From Tardiphaga sp052076105 (GTDB lineage: Bacteria > Pseudomonadota > Alphaproteobacteria > Rhizobiales > Xanthobacteraceae): a stretch of DNA of 64,000 nucleotides. Both the position numbers and the translations under genes were made by a program. Every line of letters starts with the position of its first letter. Position 1 is the first letter of the stretch. Below are positions 37,342 to 47,019 of the stretch, in pieces. The notes under the pieces are model-generated. The model did not search any database and was not told the origin of the DNA. It saw nothing but the letters and a program-made list of their open reading frames with translations. The stretch covers positions 3,410,001 through 3,474,000 of the forward strand of contig NZ_CP197245.1 in assembly GCF_052076105.1 (NCBI RefSeq), read 5' to 3'.

Positions 37342-39845
37342 GCCAGCCCCGTCAGCTTTTCGGGGCGCGATGCGCTGCTGCCGTGGGGGAAGTAATGCAG
37401 TCCGATCGAATCCGCGAGCGTGAGCAGATCCTGCTCCAGCGCGAACAGCGACTTGGTGTCGATCTCGGATGCCTCGCCGGTGACGAGCGACGAGCGCAGC
37501 GCCACAGCCAACCTTTGCGGCCGTTCCATCAGGCCGTTTTCCTTCAGCGCCGGCAGGCTGGCGATGTGATCGTTCAGTGCCGAAACCTGGAACGCCACCG
37601 AGCGCGGATTATAGGGATCGAGCACCACGAGATCGCGCACCGGCGCGAGTAGCGGGCCGACCAGATAGCGCGAGCGATAGGTGATCTGGCAATCCACCAG
37701 CGTCAGCAGGATATCGAGATCGTCGCTTGTCGCCTCGTCGGACGCGAATTGCCGCGCAAAGCGCGTGGTGTTGATCGCTCGTTCGGCACGGCGTCCCATT
37801 TCGAGGAAACGCCAGCCGGCAGCGCGGTTCATGTTTTCCTGCGCGAGGCCGGCGAAACTCGCCAATTCCTGCAAGGTCAGCTCGGCCGCACTGACGACGT
37901 CATCGTCGTCTTCGACTTCATGCGCAAGCCGCTCAGCCATCTCGGTGATGACCTGCCAAGCGTCCGGCGACAGTCGTTCGCGCAGCGAAGTTGCGGTCCG
38001 CAATGCGGAGCGCACTAGCGATAGCGCTGAGCCAAACTGCTGCTCGCTCTGCAAGGCCTGCGCGGCAACCTTCGCCGGCTGCGACCGCGACGTCAGCGAC
38101 GTTGCACCCCAGGTCATCAGCATGCGGTGGATGCGCTCGATCGATTGCAGCGCGGTCGCACCGCCCTTGCCGGGATCGCGCTGCGGCACACTGAGCGCGC
38201 GGATCAGACGCAGCGTCGATTCGGCGCGTTCGAGATAGCGTCCGAGCCAGAATAGATTGTCGGCGGCCCGGCTGGGCACCCAGCCAGCGATACGGCGGAT
38301 ACGGACATTGTCGACGGCCGGCAGCAGCGTCGAGGCCGGGACCGCCTTGTCCGCCACCACCCAGACGTCGGCGGCACGGGCGCCGGCGCCCATCGACACC
38401 GCCCGCGCATCGGGCTGATCGGCGATCCGGCAGAAACCGCCGGGCATGATGGTCCAGCCATCCGGCGTCGCCGCCGCGAACACGCGCAGCACGAACGGAC
38501 GCGGCGCGAGACGGCCATTGTCCCAGACCGGCGTGGTCGAGAGTTGCACCAGCTCCTGCCCGACATAGTCGACGCCGCGATTGGAGATCACCGCCTTCAG
38601 ACGCTCGCGTTCATCAGGCGAGAGCTGCGACGGCAGCACCGGCGAATATCCCGGGAAGCCCGGCACCGATCCGCCATAAGCGCCTTCGATGACGAAGTCG
38701 TCGAGCCGCGCCAGCACTTCCTCGCGCGCCGATTTCTGACCGCACCACCAGGTCGCGATATGCGGCATCTTGAGCGGCTCGCCGAGCAGCTTCTGGCTCA
38801 GGCTCGGCAGAAAGCCGAGCAGCGCACGTGCTTCCATCACGCCCGAGCCCGGCATGTTGGCAACGACGACGCCATTCTTTCTGACAACGTCGATCAGCCC
38901 GGGCACACCGAGCTGCGACGAGGCATCTAGCTCCAGCGGATCGAGCGAATTGGCATCCACGCGGCGGAGCAGCACGTCGAGACGCTTCAGGCCAGCGACG
39001 GTGCGGATATGCACGCGGTCGCCGGACACGGCGAGGTCATCGCCTTCCACCAGCAGGAAGCCGAGATAGCGCGCCAGCGTCGCGTGTTCAAAATAGGTTT
39101 CACTGAACGGCCCTGGCGACAACAGACCGACGCGCGGCTCGTCGCGATCTGCCGACGCACGCAGGCTGTCGCGAAAGGCTTCGAAGAACGGCGCCACGCG
39201 CTCGACATTCATCGACTTGTAGAGATCGGTGAAGGCGCGCGACAGCACCAGGCGATTTTCAAGCGCATAGCCCATGCCGGACGGCGCCTGCGTGCGATCG
39301 CCGAGCACCCACCAGCGACCATCGGGGCCGCGGCCAAGATCAGCCGCATAGACATTGAGGTAGCGGCCGCCGGGCGGCTTCACGCCGCGCATCGCCCGCA
39401 GATATTCCGAACTGCCGGCAATCGCCGCCGCCGGGAGTGCGCCGGATGCGATGAGACTGGCGTCGCCATAGAGATCGCCAAGGATCTTCTCCAGCAACTC
39501 CGCACGCTGCGTGACTGCCGTGGAAATCTGCTGCCATTCGGATTCGTCGATCAGCAGCGGCACATGGCTGAGCGGCCAGATCCGGTCGGCGATTTCGCCG
39601 GGCGCGCGGTAGGTGACGCCGGCTTCTCGGAGATGACGGTCAGCGGAGCCGAAGCGGCGTTCTATTTCGGCCGGCGCCAGGCAGCCGAAGGCCTCGAAGA
39701 ATCGGGTCCAGACCTCACGGGGAGTGCCGTCCTGGGCGATAAATTCGTCGGAAATTCCGGGCAGCCGCTCGTAGTCGCGGGTCCATTGCGCGACTTTACG
39801 ATGTCCCGGACGGGGCTTTTTCCCCTGACCGGCCTGTCCCGTCAT
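37338..39845 (-). CDS. Circularly permuted ATP-grasp fused to alpha-E domain
   Basis: The 835-residue protein joins two domains usually found as separate neighbours. Residues about 1-480 form a circularly permuted type 2 ATP-grasp ligase (YLNVYAADLGRGPDGRWWVLGDRTQAPSG, VGLLSPGPFSETYFEHATLARYLGF, then VLRVFAAATPDGWTIMPGGFCRIA). Residues about 510-820 form an alpha-E helical domain beginning SRAADNLFWLGRYLERAESTLRL. It should make an ATP-dependent amide or peptide bond. ATG 39845 has GGAG upstream; an in-frame TTG at 39863 is rejected. It overlaps the next transglutaminase gene by four bases and follows the DUF2126 gene by 31 bases. Confidence 0.9.
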   Translation of the reverse strand: MTGQAGQGKKPRPGHRKVAQWTRDYERLPGISDEFIAQDGTPREVWTRFFEAFGCLAPAEIERRFGSADRHLREAGVTYRAPGEIADRIWPLSHVPLLIDESEWQQISTAVTQRAELLEKILGDLYGDASLIASGALPAAAIAGSSEYLRAMRGVKPPGGRYLNVYAADLGRGPDGRWWVLGDRTQAPSGMGYALENRLVLSRAFTDLYKSMNVERVAPFFEAFRDSLRASADRDEPRVGLLSPGPFSETYFEHATLARYLGFLLVEGDDLAVSGDRVHIRTVAGLKRLDVLLRRVDANSLDPLELDASSQLGVPGLIDVVRKNGVVVANMPGSGVMEARALLGFLPSLSQKLLGEPLKMPHIATWWCGQKSAREEVLARLDDFVIEGAYGGSVPGFPGYSPVLPSQLSPDERERLKAVISNRGVDYVGQELVQLSTTPVWDNGRLAPRPFVLRVFAAATPDGWTIMPGGFCRIADQPDARAVSMGAGARAADVWVVADKAVPASTLLPAVDNVRIRRIAGWVPSRAADNLFWLGRYLERAESTLRLIRALSVPQRDPGKGGATALQSIERIHRMLMTWGATSLTSRSQPAKVAAQALQSEQQFGSALSLVRSALRTATSLRERLSPDAWQVITEMAERLAHEVEDDDDVVSAAELTLQELASFAGLAQENMNRAAGWRFLEMGRRAERAINTTRFARQFASDEATSDDLDILLTLVDCQITYRSRYLVGPLLAPVRDLVVLDPYNPRSVAFQVSALNDHIASLPALKENGLMERPQRLAVALRSSLVTGEASEIDTKSLFALEQDLLTLADSIGLHYFPHGSSASRPEKLTGLA

Positions 39846-39876
39846 TCCGACTCTCCAGCCCAAACTGCCTGCATTC

Positions 39877-42800
39877 TCAATGCAGGAGAGGCGTTCGCAA
39901 GTCGAGGGTCAATGGAAATTCAAGTGTGCGTTCTGCCCTTGGCGGAGCGATTTCGCCGGGCGTATGGCCGATCTCCTCGAAACGGGCCAGCCGCCTCGCC
40001 TCCGCCTCGTAGGAATTGACCGGTTTGGTGTCATAATTGCGCCCTCCGGGATGCGCCACATGATAGACGCAACCGCCGAGCGACCGCCGATTCCAGCTGT
40101 CATAAATGTCGAAGACCAGCGGGGCATGGACCGGAATCGTCGGATGCAGGCCCGAAGCCGGCTGCCAGGCCTTGAAGCGGACGCCCGCGACCACCTCGCT
40201 GGCCCGGCCGGTGTCGGTCATCGGCAGCGCGCGGCCGTTGCAGGTAATGATGTGCCGACCCGGCGTGAAGCCGTTGGCCTTCAGTTGCAGCCGCTCCACC
40301 GACGAATCGACGTAGCGGACTGTACCGCCGCCCGAGCTTTCCTCACCCAGCACATGCCAGGGCTCCAGCGCCTGTCGCACTTCCAGCGTCACATCGCCAT
40401 AGGTGACATGGCCGAAGACAGGAAAGCGGAATTCGAGCTGAGCTTCGAACCACTCCCTGGAGAATTCGTAGCCGGACTGGCCGAGCTCATTGAGCACCTC
40501 CTGGAAATCCTCCCAGAGGAAGTGCGGCAGCATGAAACGATCATGCAACGTGGTGCCCCAGCGCACGAATGTGCCGTCCTGCGGCGCGCGCCACATTTTT
40601 GCGATCAGCGCGCGGATCAATAACTGCTGCGCCAGCGACATGCGGGGGTCCGGCGGCATTTCGAGCGCGCGGAATTCAACGAGACCGAGACGCCCCGTCG
40701 GACCGTCAGGTGAGTAGAGCTTGTCGATGCAGATCTCAGCGCGATGGGTATTGCCGGTGATGTCGACGAGGATGTGCCGGAATAGCCGGTCCACCAGCCA
40801 GAGCGGAATCTCGCCACCCGGTTTGGGCACCTGCGCCAGTGCGATCTCGAGCTCGTACAGACTGTCATGCCGCGCTTCGTCGATCCGCGGCGCCTGACTG
40901 GTCGGGCCGATGAACATGCCGGAGAACAGATAGGACAGCGACGGATGCCGCTGCCAGTAGAGCACGAGGCTCTTGAGCAAATCCGGCCGGCGCAGGAACG
41001 GCGAATCCTGCGGCGACGAACCGCCGACAACGACATGGTTGCCGCCGCCGGTGCCGGTATGGCGACCGTCGAGCAGAAACTTGTTGGCGCCAAGCCGCGT
41101 CTTCGCGGCCTCCTCATAGAGATGCATCGTAGTATCGACCGCCTCGCGCCAGCTCGAGGCAGGGTGGATATTGATCTCCAGCACGCCGGGATCGGGCGTC
41201 ACCTTGATCACCTCGACGCGCGGATCGAAGGGCGGCGGATAGCCTTCGACATGAACCTGCATCTGCATCTCTTCGGCAGTAGCCTCGAGTGCCGTTACCA
41301 GTTCGAGATAGTCTTCGAGCTTCTCGACCGGTGGCATGAACGCGCAAAGAATGCCGTCGCGAATTTCGATCGACATCGCTGTGCGGACGCCGCCGGAACG
41401 GATCTGCTGCTGCTGGACATATTGCGCGGCCGGCGCGCTTTCGGCCGCAACCGTCGCATCGAACACCGGTAAAGCATCTCGCGGCTCCATCGGGTCCTGC
41501 TCCACGATGAAGGGATAGTCCTCTTCGGGAATGTAGGGCAGCGATGCGATCGGCAGCCGCAGGCCGAGCGGTGAATCGCCGGGGGTCAGGAACAGGTTGC
41601 CACGACGCAGTTGCCAGCGCTCGGAGCGCCAGCGCGCAGCCGATTTGCTAGCCTCGGCATTCCAGCGCTGGATCGGCAGCACGAAGCCCTTCGGTACATC
41701 CAGCCCGTGTTCGAACACCCGCGCCATCCGCGCGCGCTCTTCGGGATCCGGCAGTTTGGAATCGCCGGGCACGACATTATTCGGCAGGCTCGATTCTTTC
41801 TGCTCCCAATAGGTCGGGTCTTCGAAAGCTGGCAGGATATATTCGGGAGCGACGCCGAGCTTGCTCGCCGTGCTCGTCGCAAAACGTTCCGCCTGCTTGA
41901 TATCGGCGGTGCGCGCGCCTTCGATCCGCGCGATCAGTGCGTCGTTCTTCCAGATCGGCACGCCGTCCTTGCGCCAGTACAGACCGAATGCCCAGCGCGG
42001 CAGGCTTTCGCCGGGATACCATTTGCCCTGGCCGTAATGCAGCAAGCCGCCCGGCGCGAAGCGCGTCCGCAACCGGCGGATCAGATCGTCGCCAAGACCG
42101 CGCTTGGTCGGCCCGACGGCGGCCGTATTCCACTCCGGGGATTCCATATCGTCGACAGAGACGAATGTCGGCTCACCGCCCATGGTGAGACGCACGTCAT
42201 GGGCTCTGAGATCAGCATCGACCTTCTCGCCGAGTGCATCGAGCCTGGCCCAGGATTCATCCGAGAACGGTTTGGTGATCCGCGGCGCTTCGCGAATGCG
42301 TTTGACGCCCATGGCGAACGCGAACTCGACTTCGGCAAAGCCGGCCATGCCCGAGATCGGCGCGGCCGACCGGAAATGCGGCGTCGCCGCGACCGGGACA
42401 TGCCCCTCGCCCGTCAGCATGCCCGATGTCGCATCGAAGCCGACCCAGCCGGCGCCGGGAATATAGACTTCGGCCCAGGCGTGTAGATCGGTGAAGTCCG
42501 CTTCGACCTCGGGCGGTCCTTCGATCGGATCGATGTCGGGCCGCAACTGGATGAGATAGCCGGAGACGAAACGCGCAGCGAGACCGAGATGGCGCAGCGT
42601 CTCGATCAAGAGCCACGCGCTGTCGCGGCACGACCCGGCGCCGGACAGCAACGTCTCTTCCGGCGTCTGCACGCCGGGCTCCATGCGGATGATGTAGTTG
42701 ACCTTCTCGCGCAGGCTGGCATTGAGCTCGACCAGGAAGTTGACCGTGTTCGGCGCTTCCTTGGCGATCTCCGCCATATACGCCGTGAAGCGCGGCCCCG

Positions 42801-43167
42801 GCTCGGTCGTCGCCAGATAGGGCGCGAGTTCGCTTTTCAGGTCGTCGGGATAGGCGAAGGGAAATGTTTCGGCATAGGGCTCGACGAAGAAGTCGAACGG
42901 ATTGATCACCGTCATTTCGGCGGTGAAATCGACCTCGATCTTCAGTTCGTTCGCCGGTTCCGGGAAGACGAAGCGCGCCAGCCAGTTGCCCTGCGGATCC
43001 TGCTGCCAGTTCACGAAGTGGTTCGCCGGCGTGACCTTGAGCGAGTAGCTCAGGATCGGCGTGCGCGCATGCGGCGCAGGTCGCAGCCGGATGGTCTGCG
43101 GCCCCAATATGATCGGCCGGTCATATTTGTAGTGGGTGACGTGGTTCAGTGCGACGAAGATCGACAC
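39877..43167 (-). CDS. Large transglutaminase-DUF2126 protein
   Basis: The 1096-residue protein begins with a transglutaminase N-terminal beta domain (LNHVTHYKYDRPIILGPQTIRLRP), then a core with Cys180 (GAGSCRDSAWLL), His229 (TDLHAWAEV) and Asp245 (VGFDATSG). The remaining ~800 residues are DUF2126. The length is typical of the fused form. It is the first gene of a four-gene minus-strand operon with the ATP-grasp/alpha-E fusion, a second transglutaminase and a flavoprotein. The start GTG 43167 has no obvious ribosome site. Comparative studies predict that this set forms and cleaves amide bonds in peptide-like products; the product is unknown. Confidence 0.9.
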   Translation of the reverse strand: MSIFVALNHVTHYKYDRPIILGPQTIRLRPAPHARTPILSYSLKVTPANHFVNWQQDPQGNWLARFVFPEPANELKIEVDFTAEMTVINPFDFFVEPYAETFPFAYPDDLKSELAPYLATTEPGPRFTAYMAEIAKEAPNTVNFLVELNASLREKVNYIIRMEPGVQTPEETLLSGAGSCRDSAWLLIETLRHLGLAARFVSGYLIQLRPDIDPIEGPPEVEADFTDLHAWAEVYIPGAGWVGFDATSGMLTGEGHVPVAATPHFRSAAPISGMAGFAEVEFAFAMGVKRIREAPRITKPFSDESWARLDALGEKVDADLRAHDVRLTMGGEPTFVSVDDMESPEWNTAAVGPTKRGLGDDLIRRLRTRFAPGGLLHYGQGKWYPGESLPRWAFGLYWRKDGVPIWKNDALIARIEGARTADIKQAERFATSTASKLGVAPEYILPAFEDPTYWEQKESSLPNNVVPGDSKLPDPEERARMARVFEHGLDVPKGFVLPIQRWNAEASKSAARWRSERWQLRRGNLFLTPGDSPLGLRLPIASLPYIPEEDYPFIVEQDPMEPRDALPVFDATVAAESAPAAQYVQQQQIRSGGVRTAMSIEIRDGILCAFMPPVEKLEDYLELVTALEATAEEMQMQVHVEGYPPPFDPRVEVIKVTPDPGVLEINIHPASSWREAVDTTMHLYEEAAKTRLGANKFLLDGRHTGTGGGNHVVVGGSSPQDSPFLRRPDLLKSLVLYWQRHPSLSYLFSGMFIGPTSQAPRIDEARHDSLYELEIALAQVPKPGGEIPLWLVDRLFRHILVDITGNTHRAEICIDKLYSPDGPTGRLGLVEFRALEMPPDPRMSLAQQLLIRALIAKMWRAPQDGTFVRWGTTLHDRFMLPHFLWEDFQEVLNELGQSGYEFSREWFEAQLEFRFPVFGHVTYGDVTLEVRQALEPWHVLGEESSGGGTVRYVDSSVERLQLKANGFTPGRHIITCNGRALPMTDTGRASEVVAGVRFKAWQPASGLHPTIPVHAPLVFDIYDSWNRRSLGGCVYHVAHPGGRNYDTKPVNSYEAEARRLARFEEIGHTPGEIAPPRAERTLEFPLTLDLRTPLLH

Positions 43168-43269
43168 AGTGGCGCAACTCCAGCAGCTTTTTTAAGCAGA
43201 ACACCGGAGGTGGCGCGGATCAAGCTCTAACAACGGGCACGATGTGCCCGATGTAAGGGCGGACATCGC

Positions 43270-44805
43270 TTACATCGTCGCGCCGAGGACCCATGGCGCG
43301 AACTCCGCGCCGCCGAAATCGAAGCTTTCGCTCTTGGTCGGCGCGCCGGATGCGGTCTTGAGCATCAGTTCGAAAATGCGCTGGCCGCATTCCTGCACGG
43401 TCTCGTCGCCATCGAGGATGGTGCCGCAATTGATGTCCATGTCGTCTTCCATGCGCTTGAACATCGGCGTGTTGGTGGCGAGCTTGATGGACGGTGCCGG
43501 CTTGCAGCCGAATACAGAACCGCGGCCGGTGGTGAAGCAGACGAGATTGGCGCCGCCGGCGACCTGCCCTGTCGCAGCTACGGGGTCGTAGCCGGGCGTG
43601 TCCATGAACACAAAACCCTTCTTGGTGATCGTCTCGGCATAGTTCAGCACATCGACGAGATTGGTCGAGCCGGCCTTGGCCATCGCGCCGAGCGACTTTT
43701 CCAGAATCGTGGTGAGGCCGCCGGCCTTGTTGCCGGGGCTCGGATTGGCGTTCATCTCGGCGCCCTCGCGTTCGCAATAGGCGTCCCACCAGCGCATCAG
43801 CCCGACCAGTTTCTCGCCGACCTCGCGCGACACCGCGCGGCGCGTCAGCAGATGTTCGGCGCCATAGGTCTCCGGCGTTTCCGACAGCACCACCGTGCCG
43901 CCGTGACGCACGAGCAGATCGCTCGCCGCGCCGAGCGCCGGATTGGCTGATATGCCCGAATAGCCGTCGGAGCCGCCGCATTGCAGGGCCACTGTCAATT
44001 CGCTCGCCGAGACTTCCTCGCGCGTCACTTTATTTGCATCGGCCAGCACTTCATTGACGAAGGCAACACCGGCCTCGGTGGTCTTGCGCGTGCCGCCGAT
44101 TTCCTGGATCTGCATTTCGCGCAAACGCCCGGCGAGTTTCTGCTCTTGCATCAGGCCGCCGATCTGGTTGACCTCACAGCCGAGGCCGAGCACGACCACA
44201 TGGGAGAAATTCACGTGGCGCGCATAGCCGCCGAGCGTGCGCCGGAGCAGTGTCAGCGGTTCGTCCTGCGTCATGCCGCAGCCGGTCTTGTGGGTGAGCG
44301 CGACAACGCCGTCGACATTGGGATAGTCGGCCAGTGGATTGTGGCCGGTGAACGGGTTCTTCTTGAACACGTCGGCAACCATGCTGGCGACATGGGCGCT
44401 GCAATTCACCGACGTGAGGATGCCGATATAATTGCGGGTGGCGACGCGGCCGTCGCTACGGCGGATGCCCATGAAGCTCGCCGGCAGATCGAAATTCGGT
44501 GTCGGTTTGACGTCGACGCCGTAAGCATAGTCACGATCGAAATCCTCCATGCCGCAATTCTGCGTGTGCACGTGCTGGCCGGGCGCGATCGGCTGCGTGG
44601 CGAAACCGATGATCTGGCCATAACGGCGGATTTCCTCGCCCTTGGCGATCGGGCGGATCGCGACCTTATGGCCCGCCGGAATGCGCTCCGACGTCACGAC
44701 GTCTTTCGTCACCGGGGTACCGGGCAGCAGCGTGGTGCGCGCGATCAATATCGCATCGTTGTCATGCAGACGAATGACGGGAGCTGGAGCCGTTGAAGGC
44801 GTCAT
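43270..44805 (-). CDS. UxaA/GarD-family hydro-lyase (altronate or galactarate dehydratase-like)
   Basis: This 511-residue cytosolic dehydratase has an N-terminal SAF domain (about 1-100, IRLHDNDAILIARTTLLPG) and a catalytic part with SVNCSAHVASMVAD, ALTHKTGCGMTQ, GCEVNQIGGLM, LQCGGSDGYSGISANPALG and DINCGTILDGDETVQECGQRIFE. Family members dehydrate altronate or galactarate and use Fe or another metal held by the conserved cysteines. AGGAAATCCCC precedes ATG 44805. No sugar-acid transporter or partner dehydrogenase is near, so the substrate is open. Confidence 0.88.
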   Translation of the reverse strand: MTPSTAPAPVIRLHDNDAILIARTTLLPGTPVTKDVVTSERIPAGHKVAIRPIAKGEEIRRYGQIIGFATQPIAPGQHVHTQNCGMEDFDRDYAYGVDVKPTPNFDLPASFMGIRRSDGRVATRNYIGILTSVNCSAHVASMVADVFKKNPFTGHNPLADYPNVDGVVALTHKTGCGMTQDEPLTLLRRTLGGYARHVNFSHVVVLGLGCEVNQIGGLMQEQKLAGRLREMQIQEIGGTRKTTEAGVAFVNEVLADANKVTREEVSASELTVALQCGGSDGYSGISANPALGAASDLLVRHGGTVVLSETPETYGAEHLLTRRAVSREVGEKLVGLMRWWDAYCEREGAEMNANPSPGNKAGGLTTILEKSLGAMAKAGSTNLVDVLNYAETITKKGFVFMDTPGYDPVAATGQVAGGANLVCFTTGRGSVFGCKPAPSIKLATNTPMFKRMEDDMDINCGTILDGDETVQECGQRIFELMLKTASGAPTKSESFDFGGAEFAPWVLGATM

Positions 44806-45464
44806 GGGGATTTCCTCGCGGTTGTTCTCTTCTTTGGAATGAGTCTAGCAATAAGAAGCCGCGAGGGAAATGATGTGCGTTGGAGCTTCAGACATGCGTC
44901 ATCACCCCTGTTGTTAGCGGCGCGGGGGCGCCGTCGTCTGTCGCATTCCCACCCTCCTGAAAGAGGGCGTGCGGAACGCCAGGTGCCCGTTGCACCCTTG
45001 GGCCTGATGCGAATGCGGTCTTCCGCAATGGTGAATGCATCAGGACTTTCGGAGGCGCCGAGCCAATGCCCGACGTTCCGCCTGCGGTGTTTTTTCGACT
45101 TGCTTGCACATCTGCCTTGGCGAACGGCCCCATCACCAAAATTAGTGTCCCAGGGCGGAGGGACAGGGTAGCCTCAAGCACTTGGGCCGGACGCATTTCG
45201 ATTTGGTCGTCCGTCACACTGTCCAGGGATCTTTCCATCTCAAGGTTGGCCGTGTCCTTGCCAGTGGCAGTGCTGGCGCAGATCCGTCCTGCCCGAAGAC
45301 AGACGTCCCCCATGAACCGCGTAACGCCGCATCTCCGGCGTCCACCGCATCCCACCCCGCGAACGTGACGATCGCGATCGCCCCTCTCGGTGGGGCAGGA
45401 CGGAGGGGAATATAATCGTAATCAGGGATATTGTCAATCGCAAATAGGAAAAAATGTTTGACTA
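44806..45464. other. Gene-free block, possible interspersed element
   Basis: No convincing gene. All frames give Arg/Ser/Pro-rich products unlike known proteins; the longest (minus strand, 44888-45355) lacks a ribosome site and family features. Small hairpins occur at 44952-44967 (CCCTC/GAGGG) and 44982-44996 (GGTGC/GCACC). From about 45409 to 45462 there is an AT-rich strip. The composition and small hairpins recall multi-copy intergenic elements of Bradyrhizobium relatives, but this is an impression. Confidence 0.45.
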
Positions 45465-45466
45465 GA

Positions 45467-45652
45467 ACCTCTCCGCTGTCGTCCCCGCCTAGCACGCCGA
45501 AGGCGTGCGCGGGGCGGGGACCCATACACGCTGGAGAACTGGTAAAAGCGCCGTCCGTTGTAACTCTGCCACTTCAATCACGCTGACCGTGGTTATGGGT
45601 CCCCGCCCCGCGCACGCCTCCGGCGTGCTAGGCGGGGACGACGCGGAGAGGT
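45467..45652. repeat. Long inverted repeat with ~58-bp arms
   Basis: Left arm 45467-45525 and right arm 45594-45652 are reverse complements apart from one indel and one mismatch. Each arm contains its own hairpin (GCACGCCGAAGGCGTGC on the left, GCACGCCTCCGGCGTGC on the right), within CCGCCTAGC and GCGGGGCGGGGACCC flanks. The ~68-base centre is not palindromic. This is the paired form of a REP-type sequence and could form a cruciform. Confidence 0.85.
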
Positions 45653-45664
45653 CACGACCCCACG

Positions 45665-45798
45665 CTCGTCATTCCGGGGCGGCTGCGCGCCTTCGCGCAG
45701 ACGAACCCGGAATCTCGATATGTTCAGCGCAAAACACTCGAGGATTCCGGGTTCGCACTACGCGGCTGCGCCGCTTTCGTGCACCCCGGAATGACGAG
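45665..45798. repeat. REP-like palindrome, CTCGTCATTCCGG type
   Basis: The ends CTCGTCATTCCGGGG and its complement (CCCCGGAATGACGAG) frame a centre with CCCGGAATC and GATTCCGGG arms. The same ends recur at 58118 and 63012, defining one family. It lies downstream of the Bug-type gene. Confidence 0.85.
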
Positions 45799-45845
45799 TG
45801 TGGGTTAGCGCCTCGTGTGCCCCGCCCTCATCGACCGCGAACCGA

Positions 45846-46844
45846 CTACTGCGGCTGGGGTCCCAGACTCGCGGCGAGTTCGGCCCAGACCGGCGCCTCT
45901 TCCTTATAGAGCGTGTTGCTGGCCTCGAGTGTCATCGCACCTTCATCGACGCCCTGGTTCTTGAGCAATTCGCGGACGCGGTCGCTCTTGCTGGCCGCGA
46001 CGAACAGAGCGTTGAGCCTTGCCACGATCTCCGGCGGCGTCTTGGCAGGCACCATGCAGCCCTGAAAAGTCAGCAGCGAATGCGCGCGCGAGGTCGCGCC
46101 CTGCTCCTTGAACGTCGCGACATCCGGCAGCGCCGCGATGCGACGGCGCGACACGGCGACGGGATTGCCCTTGCCGGTCTGCAGGACGGGCAGCGCCGCG
46201 GCGTAACTGCCGATGCCGGCATCGATCGACCCGCCGGCGAGATCCTGCCACATCGGCGCCTCGCCGCGATAATGCACGGCTTCCATCTTCAGCCCATACT
46301 GCTTGTTGAGCTCAACGATGACCATATGCGCGAAGGAGCCGGCCGCATATGTGCCGACATTCACCTTCTCGGTCTTCTTCGCATAGTCGATGAAGTCCTT
46401 CAGCGTCTTGGCGCCGACCTTTTCGCTCACCACCAGCGGCAGGCTTCCGCCCGGCATCACCGCGACCCAGGCGAAATCCTGCGGGACACTATACTTGATG
46501 TCCTTGATGAGGACGGGATTGAGCATATAGGCGGTGGTGTTGCAGATCATCAGCGTGTGACCGTCGGGATCGGAGCGCTTCAGCTCCATCGCTGCGACGG
46601 CGCCGCCGGCACCGGCCTTGTTCTCCACCACCACGGTCTGCCCGAGTTCACGCGACAGATATTCGCCATATACGCGCGAGAACTGATCGGTCTGACCGCC
46701 GGCCGCAGAGCCCGCGAGGATCTTGATGGGTTTGGTCGGCCAGCTATTGGCGCGCACGAGTGACGGCGCACTCAACAGTGCAGCGGCGCCTGCGCCCGCA
46801 GTGACGAATTGGCGTCGATTGAGCAGACGCAAGTTGTTTCGCAC
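45846..46844 (-). CDS. Bug-family tripartite tricarboxylate transporter binding protein
   Basis: The 332-residue protein has a twin-arginine-like signal (LNRRQFVTAGAGAAALLSAPSLVRA) and the Bug/TctC fold: WPTKPIKILAGSAAGGQTDQFSRV, GQTVVVENKAGAGG, DPDGHTLMICNTT, and MPGGSLPLVVSEK. Such proteins capture carboxylates or aromatic acids in the periplasm. The membrane partners TctA/TctB are not in the window, so it is an orphan. It begins at GTG 46844 with GGGAGGA upstream, and lies downstream of the deacetylase gene on the same strand, 175 bases away. Confidence 0.9.
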   Translation of the reverse strand: MRNNLRLLNRRQFVTAGAGAAALLSAPSLVRANSWPTKPIKILAGSAAGGQTDQFSRVYGEYLSRELGQTVVVENKAGAGGAVAAMELKRSDPDGHTLMICNTTAYMLNPVLIKDIKYSVPQDFAWVAVMPGGSLPLVVSEKVGAKTLKDFIDYAKKTEKVNVGTYAAGSFAHMVIVELNKQYGLKMEAVHYRGEAPMWQDLAGGSIDAGIGSYAAALPVLQTGKGNPVAVSRRRIAALPDVATFKEQGATSRAHSLLTFQGCMVPAKTPPEIVARLNALFVAASKSDRVRELLKNQGVDEGAMTLEASNTLYKEEAPVWAELAASLGPQPQ

Positions 46845-47019
46845 GATCGTCCTCCCGATTTGATCTTATCTCTGCGGATAAGTGGATCGAGTATGACCGG
46901 CTTCACCTGCAAAGGCAAAGCAGCAGTGACACGCGCAGGCGTTCGGAGAACGCATACAGCAACGCCACTTCCGGCGTGCATGCCATCAGCCGGAATATTG
47001 CCCGGCCGTCAGCGGCGCG

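Noticed and set aside
44888..45355. Minus-strand frame of 155 codons
   Set aside because: No ribosome site, no known domain, and composition unlike neighbouring genes; left as part of an unassigned block.
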